NCBI RefSeq assembly: GCF_003386235.1
Contig: NZ_QRDZ01000001.1
Location: 434,001-498,000 of the forward strand
Origin: Cohnella phaseoli
GTDB lineage: Bacteria > Bacillota > Bacilli > Paenibacillales > Paenibacillaceae
Direction of reading: 5' to 3'
DNA length: 64,000 nt
Numbering within the stretch: the stretch's first letter is position 1; every line of letters begins with the position of its first letter. This document shows positions 7,455 through 17,472 of this stretch, in pieces. Below the pieces are notes generated by a model, which worked only from the letters and a program-made list of their open reading frames with translations, ran no database searches and had not been told where the DNA came from. Both the position numbers and the translations under genes were made by a program.

Positions 7455-7862
7455 GTGAAGAAGACAGTGATGGCGCTATGTCTCGTGTTTCTGTTGACCG
7501 CGTGCGCTGTCGGCAGCGGGAAGAGCGCCGAAGCGGAGTATATCCGGGAGGATAAGTACGCGGGAGATGAACTGGACATCGTCCGGTTGATCAATCAAAG
7601 AATAAAATATTTGCAAGAAGAAAACGAAAGCGAATACATGAAGCTGTTTTATACCGACAGTCCGATCAACGGAATGTCGAAGTTTAAGCTGAAGGCCGTC
7701 AGGCTGACTGAGGACATTAGCATTCAGCAGCAAAAGCAAGCGGTTGTTGCTTTGGCGCGGGCTGAAGATGTCGTATCGACGGGAGAGACATTCAACAGCC
7801 AATACGTTTTTATTAAGTCGAAACGTACCCATGACGAATGGAAGATCCTCGATATTGACTAA
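7455..7862 (+). CDS. Predicted lipoprotein, unknown function
   Basis: A 135-residue protein with a lipoprotein signal: a KK start, a hydrophobic core and the lipobox LLTAC (Cys about residue 17). The mature part has helical and strand segments (RLINQRIKYLQEENESEYMK ... TYD-like acids ... WKILDID) resembling NTF2-like small domains, but no family is recognised. The GTG start follows GGGGGAC. It lies 30 bases after yidD and may be part of that transcript. Confidence 0.7.
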   Translation: MKKTVMALCLVFLLTACAVGSGKSAEAEYIREDKYAGDELDIVRLINQRIKYLQEENESEYMKLFYTDSPINGMSKFKLKAVRLTEDISIQQQKQAVVALARAEDVVSTGETFNSQYVFIKSKRTHDEWKILDID

Positions 7863-7911
7863 CTAGAGGACGACTGCGGGAGCGGCACCTGACATGAAAA
7901 CGGCGCTCGAC

Positions 7912-7940
7912 TTGACACGAACCGTTCGTTCGGCTATATT
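7912..7940 (+). promoter_or_regulatory. Sigma-A promoter of the metG T-box leader
   Basis: TTGACA (7912-7917) and TATATT (7935-7940) with a 17-base spacer. It places transcription start just before the T-box leader. Confidence 0.8.
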
Positions 7941-7946
7941 GCGGAA

Positions 7947-10286
<2,340 letters not shown>

Positions 10287-10352
10287 GACTCGAAACGAGT
10301 CGTCTATCGAGTCGTCTGATGAGCGATTGAGACGAATAGGGCAGTTCAGAAA

Positions 10353-10414
10353 GAAGCATCGAACCCTTCTCCGCTCCTGGAGCGAGCTACAGAGAAGGGG
10401 CGATGCTTTTTTTC
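10353..10414 (+). terminator. Rho-independent terminator of metG
   Basis: Nested stems AAGCATCG/CGATGCTT and CCTTCTC/GAGAAGG, followed by a seven-T run. Confidence 0.9.
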
Positions 10415-10473
10415 CAGGTTCAGCGTAAAATTGGCGATCCTGTTCTGAAAGACGCTGCCCAATTTGAGTTCAC

Positions 10474-10493
10474 TTGTACGATTGATCATACAA
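10474..10493. repeat. 20-bp palindrome, copy 1
   Basis: TTGTACGATTGATCATACAA: 9-base arms, one mismatch, 2-base centre. It lies 101 bases from a near-identical copy in the gene-free metG-znuA interval (10287-10823). Confidence 0.6.
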
Positions 10494-10574
10494 TGTCGCT
10501 AACTTATGGGGGCGCGTCTATTTTGTAGGATTTCCCATGCAAAAAACGGTGGTGGAGAGGTCGAGGTGGCAAAT

Positions 10575-10594
10575 TTGTACGATGAATCGTACAA
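10575..10594. repeat. 20-bp palindrome, copy 2 (perfect arms)
   Basis: TTGTACGATGAATCGTACAA: perfect 9-base arms around a 2-base centre. It matches copy 1 at 17 of 20 positions. The spacing of about 10 helical turns would suit two bound dimers on one face of DNA (inference). Confidence 0.65.
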
Positions 10595-10672
10595 GTCGGC
10601 TTCCAATAAACGATGAGGGATGAATTTTGTCCGAAATTTCACCTAAATGGTTTGTGACGACGAACGGCCCAC

Positions 10673-10709
10673 ACCACATCCACACCCGCATCCACACCGC
10701 ATCCATACC
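10673..10709. repeat. C-rich short tandem repeat
   Basis: About three imperfect copies of a CCGCATCCACAC unit of 11-12 bases, almost free of G on the plus strand. It lies between the palindromes and the znuA promoter. No coding content is seen in this interval. Confidence 0.5.
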
Positions 10710-10753
10710 ACCCAACACAACCTAGCCTGGTCAATTCTACGAGAAATATAAAG

Positions 10754-10782
10754 TTGACAGAGGGCGGATAGCGGCCTATAAT
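10754..10782 (+). promoter_or_regulatory. Sigma-A promoter of znuACB
   Basis: TTGACA (10754-10759), 17-base spacer, TATAAT (10777-10782): a full consensus. Such a strong core promoter suits a gene held down by a repressor. Confidence 0.88.
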
Positions 10783-10799
10783 CGGATCTGTTAATAAAA

Positions 10800-10812
10800 A
10801 CGATTACGATTA
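10800..10812 (+). promoter_or_regulatory. Candidate Zur operator
   Basis: ACGATTACGATT lies just past the predicted transcription start. It contains one full half-site, ATTACGA (10803-10809), of the Zur consensus TCGTAATnATTACGA; the other half is poor. The position would block initiation or early elongation. Regulation by Zur is inferred from the half-site and from the gene function. Confidence 0.55.
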
Positions 10813-10823
10813 AGGGGTCTATC

Positions 10824-11891
10824 ATGAAGAAATTATCTTTTCAGCTAACATTGATCATAGCGTTGAGCGTTTCCGTAGCGCTTTTGGCCGGGTGCGGCAA
10901 GGACGATACCTATGCGCAGGAGGAAGGCAAGGTCAATGTGGTTACGAGCTTTTACCCTCTGTATTTCTTTGCGAAGGAGATTGGCGGAGAGCACGCCCAC
11001 GTCGTGAATCTAATCGCAGCAGGAGTCGAGCCGCATGAATGGACGCCGAAGAGTCGCGATCTGGACGCCGCCTCTAAGGCGCAGCTATTTCTTTATAACG
11101 GTGCGGGCCTGGAAGGCTGGGTCGACGGCTTTCTGAAAGGGCTTGGATCGGGCAGTCAGGTGCTGACGGTGGAGGCAAGTCAAGGAATCGAGCTGATCCA
11201 GGGCAACCCGGAGCACGGGCATAAGCACGAAGGCGAGCAAACGGACGCAACGGGTACGGAGGCCGAACACAGTCACGAGGGAGAAGAAACGGACCACGAT
11301 CATGAGGGAGCGGCGGAGGACGATCACGATCATGAGGGCGAGGATGCCGAGCACAGCCACTCCGATCTGGACGTCGATCCGCACACATGGACCAGCCCTC
11401 GCTCGGCGCTGGTGATGGCAGCCAACATTCGCGACGCGTTTGTGAAGGTGGATCCGGAGAACGGAGCGGCGTATGAGAGCAACTATTCCAATCTGGAGAA
11501 ACAGCTGCGCGAGCTGGACGATAAATTCACTCAGGAGTTGGCCGGATACAAGCGTCGCGACATCGTCGTCTCGCACCAAGCATTCGGATATCTGTGCCGG
11601 GATTACCAGCTGAACCAGATTGCCATTATGGGGCTGTCCCCAGAGGCGGAGCCAAGAGCGCAGGATTTGCTGGAAATCGCCAAGTTCGTGAAGGATAACG
11701 GCATTCCGTACATTTTCTTTGAGGAGCTTGTATCCGAACAGCTTGCCGATACGTTGGCCAGAGAGGCGAAGGTGGATACGCTTGTGCTTAATCCGCTGGA
11801 GGGTCTCACCCCGGAGCAGGAAAAAGCGGGAGACAATTACTTTACGCTGATGGAGCGCAATCTGAAAAACTTGCAGAAGGCGCTGCAGTAA
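10824..11891 (+). CDS. znuA: Zinc ABC transporter, substrate-binding lipoprotein
   Basis: A 355-residue cluster A-I metal-binding protein. Lipobox LLAGC gives acylation at Cys24. The mature protein has the two-lobed ZnuA pattern: VVTSFYPLYFFAKEI, the metal ligand motif VEPHEWTPKSRDL, and DVDPHTWTSP. A His/Asp/Glu-rich loop of about 50 residues (about 130-185, with many H-D-H and H-S-H groups) lies between lobes, as in high-affinity zinc binders. VVSHQAFGYLCRDY supplies the third His, and the end has FFEELVSEQLADTLA. It heads the znuACB order. Confidence 0.95.
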   Translation: MKKLSFQLTLIIALSVSVALLAGCGKDDTYAQEEGKVNVVTSFYPLYFFAKEIGGEHAHVVNLIAAGVEPHEWTPKSRDLDAASKAQLFLYNGAGLEGWVDGFLKGLGSGSQVLTVEASQGIELIQGNPEHGHKHEGEQTDATGTEAEHSHEGEETDHDHEGAAEDDHDHEGEDAEHSHSDLDVDPHTWTSPRSALVMAANIRDAFVKVDPENGAAYESNYSNLEKQLRELDDKFTQELAGYKRRDIVVSHQAFGYLCRDYQLNQIAIMGLSPEAEPRAQDLLEIAKFVKDNGIPYIFFEELVSEQLADTLAREAKVDTLVLNPLEGLTPEQEKAGDNYFTLMERNLKNLQKALQ

Positions 11892-11935
11892 ACTAACATA
11901 AAGGGACGGATACAAGCAGGAAGGAGGGGCTGCGC

Positions 11936-12706
11936 ATGGAAGCAGCAGCAAGCATGGCGCAAACTGGTTGTCACCGCGAGATCGTCAATCTAAGCGGGGT
12001 ATCGTTCTCGTACGACAACCAGCCGATTTTGCAGGATGTGAACTTCCGCATTATGGAGCGCGATTTCGTCGGACTGATCGGCTCCAACGGAGCGGGCAAA
12101 ACAACGCTGCTAAGGATGATTGTCGGCCTGACCCGTCCGCATAAGGGCGCAGTCTCGCTGTTCGGAACGCCTGCGGCTCGATTTAAGGACTGGAACCTGA
12201 TCGGCTACGTTCCCCAACGAAGTCATTTTAACCCGTTGTTTCCCGCTACGGTTAAGGAAGTCGTGTTGTCCGGACTTTACGGTAGGAAGAAGCTGTTCCG
12301 CCGCGTAACCAAGGAAGACGTTGCCCGCTGCGAGGATGCGTTGAGAGCGATGAAGATCGAGGAACTTGGCAACAAGCGGATCGGCGCGTTATCGGGCGGA
12401 CAGCAGCAGAGGGTGTTTCTGGCGCGTGCGCTGATCAACAATCCGAAGCTGCTTATTTTGGACGAGCCGCTTACCGGCATCGATGTCGAGACGCAGCAGA
12501 ACTTTTTCCAGATGATCAAGCATATGCACCAAAGACACAATATTACGTTCCTGATGGTGTCGCACGATATGGACATGGTTCGCTCCTATTTGGGCGAGGA
12601 ACCGAAGGGAAGAAGCGGCAAGCTCAGCTTCTACGTGCGTCACTCCCATGACCTGGAAGATTGCCAGGGGACGGATTTGCTGCACTCGTTGCGGAAAGAA
12701 GGGTAA
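11936..12706 (+). CDS. znuC: Zinc ABC transporter, ATP-binding protein
   Basis: A 256-residue ABC ATPase. Walker A GSNGAGKTT is at residues 49-57. The Q-loop is in GYVPQRSHF, the signature is LSGGQQQR, Walker B is LLILDEP, and the switch His is in VSHDMD. It powers import by ZnuB at the inner face of the membrane. AAGGAGG precedes the ATG. The end has a short basic and acidic tail (VRHSHDLEDCQG) often seen in the zinc/manganese importer ATPases. Confidence 0.94.
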   Translation: MEAAASMAQTGCHREIVNLSGVSFSYDNQPILQDVNFRIMERDFVGLIGSNGAGKTTLLRMIVGLTRPHKGAVSLFGTPAARFKDWNLIGYVPQRSHFNPLFPATVKEVVLSGLYGRKKLFRRVTKEDVARCEDALRAMKIEELGNKRIGALSGGQQQRVFLARALINNPKLLILDEPLTGIDVETQQNFFQMIKHMHQRHNITFLMVSHDMDMVRSYLGEEPKGRSGKLSFYVRHSHDLEDCQGTDLLHSLRKEG

Positions 12707-12712
12707 CCGGGA

Positions 12713-13516
12713 TTGGAACTTTTATCGGCTGAATTTTTCCAGAGGGCTTTGATCGGAGGCGCCTTGATCGCGATAACCGCTCCGCTGATGGGGCTGTTTC
12801 TCGTGCTCAGGCGCTTGGCCATGATCGGGGACACGCTGGCCCATGTTAGCATTGCGGGTGTCGCGCTCGGCTTCTTGATAAACGTATACCCGGTCGCGGT
12901 AGGGCTGCTGTTTGCGATTGCCGCCTCGTTCGGGATCGAAATGCTGCGCAAGATGTACCGGACTTATGCGGAACTGTCGATCGCCATCATTATGTCGGGA
13001 GGAATCGCGCTCGCCTCGCTGCTGTTTACGATGGGAAAAGGGTTTAATCTTAGCGTAACCTCCTATTTATTCGGAAGTATCTACACGCTTGATTATACGG
13101 ACATTTATGTCATTATGGGCGTGACGGTTATCGTGCTATCGATGGTGCTCATTCATAAGAAAGAGTTGTTCCTGCTGACGTTCGACGAAGACGCAGCGGC
13201 GGTGAGCGGTTTGCCTATGAAGTATTTTAATATTATGCTAAGTATATTAACCGCTCTCGTCATCAGCGCGGCAATCAAGATTGTCGGCGCACTGCTCGTG
13301 TCCGCCCTGCTCACAATACCGGCCGCGTGCAGCCTGGCGCTGTCGCGCAGCTTTAAGCAAGCCGTCATTCTTGTCGTAATCATCGGTGAAGCGGCGGTGC
13401 TTGCCGGGCTGTGGATCGCCGGCGTCGCCAACCTTGCTCCGGGAGGAACGATCGTGCTGCTGCTTATCGGCATTCTGGCGGTGTCGGTGGCTTCAACGAA
13501 GTTAATTAGAACCTAG
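12713..13516 (+). CDS. znuB: Zinc ABC transporter, permease
   Basis: A 267-residue ABC-3 family permease, with about eight membrane helices. The family pattern is present: RRLAMIGDTLAHVSIAGVAL, a helix pair near 95-140, then SGLPMKYFNIMLSILTALVI and LLVSALLTIPAACSLALSRS. The TTG start is 7 bases after the znuC stop. It forms the membrane channel for zinc taken up through ZnuA. Confidence 0.93.
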   Translation: MELLSAEFFQRALIGGALIAITAPLMGLFLVLRRLAMIGDTLAHVSIAGVALGFLINVYPVAVGLLFAIAASFGIEMLRKMYRTYAELSIAIIMSGGIALASLLFTMGKGFNLSVTSYLFGSIYTLDYTDIYVIMGVTVIVLSMVLIHKKELFLLTFDEDAAAVSGLPMKYFNIMLSILTALVISAAIKIVGALLVSALLTIPAACSLALSRSFKQAVILVVIIGEAAVLAGLWIAGVANLAPGGTIVLLLIGILAVSVASTKLIRT

Positions 13517-13537
13517 GTTCAGGAGGGGATATACGCA

Positions 13538-14254
13538 ATGGCGGACTTAAACGTCGGAATCGCCTTCGCCGCCGGCTTGGCCTCATTTATCTCGCCGTGC
13601 TGCCTGCCGCTCTATCCAGCGTATCTATCTTACATAACCGGCGTATCCGTCAATCAGATTAAGACGGATACGAGCCGGAGCATGCGAATGAAGACGATGA
13701 CCCATACGTTTTTTTTCATCCTTGGCTTTTCCGTCGTGTTCTTCGCGCTGGCATACGGCGCCAACGCGTTTACCGATGCTTTCCGGGATTATCAGGATAC
13801 GATTCGTAAAGTTTCAGCCATCTTCATTGTGCTGATGGGCTTATTTCTTATGGGGATTTTTCAGCCGCAGCTGCTGATGAAGGAGCGGAAGCTGAATATG
13901 AAATGGAAGCCCGGCGGCTACTTGGGCTCGTTCGTCTTCGGAATCGGCTTCTCCGCCGGCTGGTCGCCCTGCGTCGGTCCGATTCTCGGCTCGATCTTGC
14001 TGCTGGCCGCCAGCAATCCCGGAACCTGGGTCGGACTGACGACGGCGTATTCTCTTGGTTTCGCCCTGCCGTTTTTCGTTCTGGCTTTCTTCCTCGGCAC
14101 GGCCAGATGGATTCTGAAATATTCGAACATGCTTATGAAAATCGGCGGCGTGCTGATGATCGTGATGGGCGTATTGCTGTTCACCGACAAAATGACGCAA
14201 ATTACGATTTGGCTGCAGAGCATTACCCCGAAATGGCTATTCGATATTATGTGA
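13538..14254 (+). CDS. ccdA: Cytochrome c biogenesis protein CcdA
   Basis: A 238-residue polytopic protein of the CcdA/DsbD family with six predicted helices. Conserved Cys lie in SPCCLPLYPAY (residues 20-28) and in WSPCVGPILGS, the two sites that pass electrons from cytoplasmic thioredoxin to extracytoplasmic thiol proteins such as ResA. In sporulating bacteria CcdA also serves spore cortex maturation via StoA. A GGAGGGG site precedes the ATG. It lies 22 bases after znuB, and its last 8 bases overlap the end of splB, transcribed towards it. Confidence 0.9.
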   Translation: MADLNVGIAFAAGLASFISPCCLPLYPAYLSYITGVSVNQIKTDTSRSMRMKTMTHTFFFILGFSVVFFALAYGANAFTDAFRDYQDTIRKVSAIFIVLMGLFLMGIFQPQLLMKERKLNMKWKPGGYLGSFVFGIGFSAGWSPCVGPILGSILLLAASNPGTWVGLTTAYSLGFALPFFVLAFFLGTARWILKYSNMLMKIGGVLMIVMGVLLFTDKMTQITIWLQSITPKWLFDIM

Positions 14255-15311
14255 AGTATTCGATCCGAGCTTGGGGAAAATGCTCAAAGATGCGCTCCGT
14301 GATCCATTCGCGGAGCGCTTCGGCTTGTTCGTCGGGGTACACATATTTGTGTTGTCCCCAGCGTCCCCACTTTTTTTTGCGCTTCGCCTCGTCCATCTCC
14401 AGCTTGGACTTCGGGTATCTCTTCTCGATGACCGTCTTGGCCGTCTTGGTGAAGCGGTGCTGAATGAGCTCGAAAGTCAAGTCTTTCGTCGCTTCGGTCG
14501 GCAGCTCCTTCGCAAGCTTATCGAACAGCTCGGCGTAGCCCTCGGGCCAGCCCTCGTACCAAATAATCGGCGCGACGATAAAGCCGAGCGGATAACCGGC
14601 CTTGCCGATCCGGCCGGCGGCCTCAATCCGTTCGTGAAAACGGGAGGTTCCCGGCTCAAAGTTGCGGATGACGTAATCCGCGTTGACGCTGAAGCGGATG
14701 CGCGTATGGCCGTTATGCCGCAAGGGAAGCAGCGAATCGATATGGTGATATTTGGTTACGAAACGGAGTCTGCCTAACGGCTGATCGGCCATGAATTCGA
14801 TCGTTTCCGCCAGCGAGCCGGTCAGATGCTCCAACCCGACGGGATCTGACGTGCAAGCAGCCTCGAATCGGGTAAGCTCGGGGGCGCGCTCGTCAATGTA
14901 CGTTTTGGCGGCCGCGAAGATGTCCTCCGTATTCACGTAAACCCGAATATAGGGCTTGGCTCCCAGCGTCGTCTGCAAATAGCAATAATGGCAGTGTCCC
15001 ATACACCCCGTCGCCAAGGGCAGGGCGTATTCGGCAGACGGCTTGGACGTGTCGAATTTGAGCGTTTTGCGGAGACCGACGACCAGCGTACGCTTGGCCG
15101 TTTTGTACTGCTCCAGCTCCGTGTCGCCGGGCAGGTTCGTGATCCGGTTGTGGGACGCCGTCGTGCGGTAGGGCAATCCGCGCTCCTTGACCCAGTCGAG
15201 AATGCGTTGTCCTTTCGGGTATTCGAGCGCCGCCGGCTCGAAGTAGACGAGCTCGGGCACGAACAGGGCGGTTTCTTTGGCACGGCGGGAAGGGGTATCG
15301 GTTGAGGGCAT
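14247..15311 (-). CDS. splB: Spore photoproduct lyase
   Basis: A 354-residue radical SAM enzyme that reverses the spore photoproduct thymine dimer during germination. The 4Fe-4S cluster cysteines are C103, C107 and C110 (CMGHCHYC). C153 in AACTSDPVGLEHL corresponds to the hydrogen-donor cysteine of B. subtilis SplB. Other conserved parts are FVTKYHH and HRFT near the end. The ATG at 15311 follows CGGAGG; a longer upstream frame lacks a ribosome site. A sigma-G-like promoter fits forespore expression. Confidence 0.95.
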   Translation of the reverse strand: MPSTDTPSRRAKETALFVPELVYFEPAALEYPKGQRILDWVKERGLPYRTTASHNRITNLPGDTELEQYKTAKRTLVVGLRKTLKFDTSKPSAEYALPLATGCMGHCHYCYLQTTLGAKPYIRVYVNTEDIFAAAKTYIDERAPELTRFEAACTSDPVGLEHLTGSLAETIEFMADQPLGRLRFVTKYHHIDSLLPLRHNGHTRIRFSVNADYVIRNFEPGTSRFHERIEAAGRIGKAGYPLGFIVAPIIWYEGWPEGYAELFDKLAKELPTEATKDLTFELIQHRFTKTAKTVIEKRYPKSKLEMDEAKRKKKWGRWGQHKYVYPDEQAEALREWITERIFEHFPQARIEYFT

Positions 15312-15350
15312 CTTATAACCTCCGTTTCTGTCGGAACGATTCGATCGGTT

Positions 15351-15380
15351 TATTATGCAATGCGCAAGGCAGCTTAATAC
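15351..15380 (-). promoter_or_regulatory. Sigma-G-like promoter of splB
   Basis: On the minus strand GTATTA (15375-15380), a 17-base spacer and CATAATA (15351-15357) match the sigma-G pattern gnATGR / CATnnTA with one mismatch in the -35. It lies about 40 bases before the start codon. Confidence 0.6.
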
Positions 15381-15407
15381 TTTCCCTGCCGGGAAACGAG
15401 TTCGGAC

Positions 15408-15437
15408 TTGCTCGGTTTGCGTCAAACGGTGTATGAT
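15408..15437 (+). promoter_or_regulatory. Probable sigma-A promoter of mntR
   Basis: TTGCTC and TATGAT (15432-15437) with an 18-base spacer, just upstream of mntR. It is moderate in quality. Confidence 0.45.
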
Positions 15438-15460
15438 ATGGAAGGAAAGGGGGACTAGCG

Positions 15461-15883
15461 TTGCCTACCCCAAGTATGGAAGATTATTTGGAGAAGATTT
15501 ACCGCTTGATCGACGAGAAGGGCTACGCCCGCGTCTCCGATATTGCCGAAGGCTTGGAAGTGCATCCATCCTCGGTGACGAAGATGATTCAAAAGCTGGA
15601 TAAGGACAATTATTTGATTTACGAGAAATACAGGGGCCTTGTGTTGACCAACAAGGGTAAGAAGATCGGCAAGAGACTCGTCGACCGCCATCACCTTCTG
15701 GAGACGTTCCTGTCGATTATCGGGGTCCAGGAGGATAAGATTTACGCCGACGTGGAAGGGATCGAGCACCATTTGAGCTGGGATTCCATTACATGCATCG
15801 AGTCGCTTGTGGAATTTTTTAACCGCGATCCGTCCCGAGTGGAGGATCTGGTCAAGATTAGGTCCGAGATGGACAGCGAGTAA
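15461..15883 (+). CDS. mntR: Manganese-responsive regulator MntR
   Basis: A 140-residue DtxR-family repressor. The winged helix is at residues 10-65 ([20 protein letters not shown]). All six ligands of the binuclear manganese site are kept: D8, E11, H77, E99, E102 and H103. Asp at position 8 marks the Mn-selective form, not the iron form. No SH3 domain is present, as usual for MntR. The TTG start follows AAAGGGGGAC. It is divergent from splB and ends with a terminator. In B. subtilis mntR also sits beside yqhO. Confidence 0.94.
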   Translation: MPTPSMEDYLEKIYRLIDEKGYARVSDIAEGLEVHPSSVTKMIQKLDKDNYLIYEKYRGLVLTNKGKKIGKRLVDRHHLLETFLSIIGVQEDKIYADVEGIEHHLSWDSITCIESLVEFFNRDPSRVEDLVKIRSEMDSE

Positions 15884-15906
15884 GCGAAAGTTACGAAGAT
15901 TCAGCC

Positions 15907-15943
15907 AAGCAGCCATGCCCGCACGAGGCTCGGCTGCTTTTTG
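15907..15943 (+). terminator. Rho-independent terminator of mntR
   Basis: AAGCAGCC (15907-15914) and GGCTGCTT (15932-15939) pair; a T-run follows. Confidence 0.8.
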
Positions 15944-16059
15944 AATGCGCGGAAGTCGGCGTGTTGCTGTATTAGGGAGGTCTCCGAACGCATAGGAATG
16001 AAAGCGAGGGCTGGAAGGTAAGGCCGAACAGGCGCGAAGTCCGCGAGGAGGCGGGGCAG

Positions 16060-17001
16060 TTGGAGACGACCCGAGTAAATGCGGTATTCGAAGGCGGAGG
16101 CGTAAGGGGAATATCGTTAGTAGGCGCGGTTTGCGCGGCGGAGCGGCACAACGTCGTTTTTAATCGGGTCGCAGGCGCGTCGTCGGGAAGCATCGTCGCC
16201 GCGCTGCTGGCTGCCGGTTATACGGCCGCCGAAATGAAGGCGGCGATCGAACGCACGCCTATTAGCTCTCTTCTGAAGAAAAGCGTCTTCCCCGCAGTCC
16301 GTCTCTTCCTACGCAAAGGACTCTATTCCGGCAAGTGGCTGGAGCTCTGGATCGCGGAGCTGCTCGAGGCCAAAGGCGTTCGGACGTTCAGCGACCTGCC
16401 GGACGGCAAGCTGCGGATTATCGCTTCGGATATTACGAACGGCAGACTTCTCGTTCTTCCCGGCGACATTGCGCAGTACGGCGTCGCGCCGGAGCTATTC
16501 TCCGTCGCCAGAGCGGTGCGGATGAGCACGAGCATTCCGTATTTTTTCGATCCGGTTATTTTGCGTCAACCGTTTAAGGAGCGTCAAAAACAGGCGGCGC
16601 TTTCGAAGTTTTCCTATGTCGTCGACGGAGGCTTATTAAGCAATTTTCCACTGTGGTTGTTTCAGCACGACACTTCGTCCGATCCGGCCGTTCCGGTGAT
16701 CGGCTTCCAAATGGTCGGGCGCTCCGATGCGCATCCTCATCGAATCAACGGTCCGGTTTCGATGTTTCAGGCGATATTCGAAACGATGCTCAGCGCGCAC
16801 GATGAAAGATATATTGAGAAGAACAAAGCGATCCGCACGATTAAAATTCCTACCTTGGGCGTCGGAGGTACGCAGTTCAATTTGTCTCCGGAGAAAAGCG
16901 AGGCGTTGTACCGTTCAGGACTGGAGGCGGGGGAAAAGTTTTTTCAAAGCTGGGATCGCAAGCTGGGAATGCTGAAGGTGACGATATCCAAAACGAAGTA
17001 A
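16060..17001 (+). CDS. yqhO: Patatin-like phospholipase (YqhO-type)
   Basis: A 313-residue patatin-family lipid acyl hydrolase. The oxyanion loop FEGGGVRG is at residues 10-17, the nucleophile Ser is in GASSGS (about 45-50), and the Asp of the dyad is in DGG (VVDGGLLSNFPLW). Such enzymes use a Ser-Asp dyad on phospholipid acyl chains; the natural substrate is unknown. The TTG start follows GAGGAGGCGGGG. Its place beside mntR and yqhP matches B. subtilis yqhO. A large terminator follows. Confidence 0.88.
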   Translation: METTRVNAVFEGGGVRGISLVGAVCAAERHNVVFNRVAGASSGSIVAALLAAGYTAAEMKAAIERTPISSLLKKSVFPAVRLFLRKGLYSGKWLELWIAELLEAKGVRTFSDLPDGKLRIIASDITNGRLLVLPGDIAQYGVAPELFSVARAVRMSTSIPYFFDPVILRQPFKERQKQAALSKFSYVVDGGLLSNFPLWLFQHDTSSDPAVPVIGFQMVGRSDAHPHRINGPVSMFQAIFETMLSAHDERYIEKNKAIRTIKIPTLGVGGTQFNLSPEKSEALYRSGLEAGEKFFQSWDRKLGMLKVTISKTK

Positions 17002-17042
17002 GTTGCGCGTCAGAGTTTGTTAGATAGGTTGGAGGGTAAGAC

Positions 17043-17104
17043 AAAGGGGCTGCTCGATCGGCATTGGATCCCGCACGGGTTCCGGCCGATCGAACAGCCC
17101 CTTT
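17043..17104. terminator. Bidirectional terminator between convergent genes
   Basis: AAAGGGGCTG pairs with CAGCCCCTTT at the ends, and CGATCGGC pairs with GCCGATCG inside. A-tract and T-tract flank the stem on either side, serving yqhO (plus) and the membrane protein gene at 17111 (minus). Confidence 0.88.
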
Positions 17105-17110
17105 ATCTGT

Positions 17111-17422
17111 TTAGTGATAGCGCGGAGGTTCGTCATCCCGGTTTTTTCGGCCTTCGATGACGGTGAACGGAGAGGCGCGTCTTCGTTCCGACTTAGAGGC
17201 AGCGCTGCGAAAATCCGGACGCGGTCTCTTGGAGGGCGGTTGTTTCTTCTGAAGCAGCTTCCTCCATCTATCCGGCGGAAACTTGTACAGCAGAAACACG
17301 ATTGCCGCGAGTCCCAGCGGAATTGCCCACGAATCGACGGAGCCCTGCAGTAAAGTCGTGATCACTCCGATCGCCATAAATGCGAGCACGACGGCAAACC
17401 AGGGTTGAATTCGATTTCTCAT
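17111..17422 (-). CDS. Small membrane protein at the YqhP position
   Basis: A 103-residue protein. Two membrane segments are at about residues 8-28 and 33-48 (WFAVVLAFMAIGVITTLL, then IPLGLAAIVFLLYKF). A basic, Arg/Ser/Pro-rich tail (about 55-103) is probably cytoplasmic and disordered. Position between yqhO and yqhQ suggests YqhP, but similarity cannot be tested here. The inner ATG (17422) is used because AGGAGG lies 6 bases before it and touches the outer ATG. Function unknown. Confidence 0.6.
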   Translation of the reverse strand: MRNRIQPWFAVVLAFMAIGVITTLLQGSVDSWAIPLGLAAIVFLLYKFPPDRWRKLLQKKQPPSKRPRPDFRSAASKSERRRASPFTVIEGRKNRDDEPPRYH

Positions 17423-17472
17423 GCGCATCCTCCTCAGGATACCTCAATGATCTTAACTGGCGAACAGCAGAA

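Noticed and set aside
14247-14254. 8-base overlap of ccdA and splB ends as a regulatory device
   Set aside because: Short tail-to-tail overlaps are common and no terminator or conserved structure is visible there.
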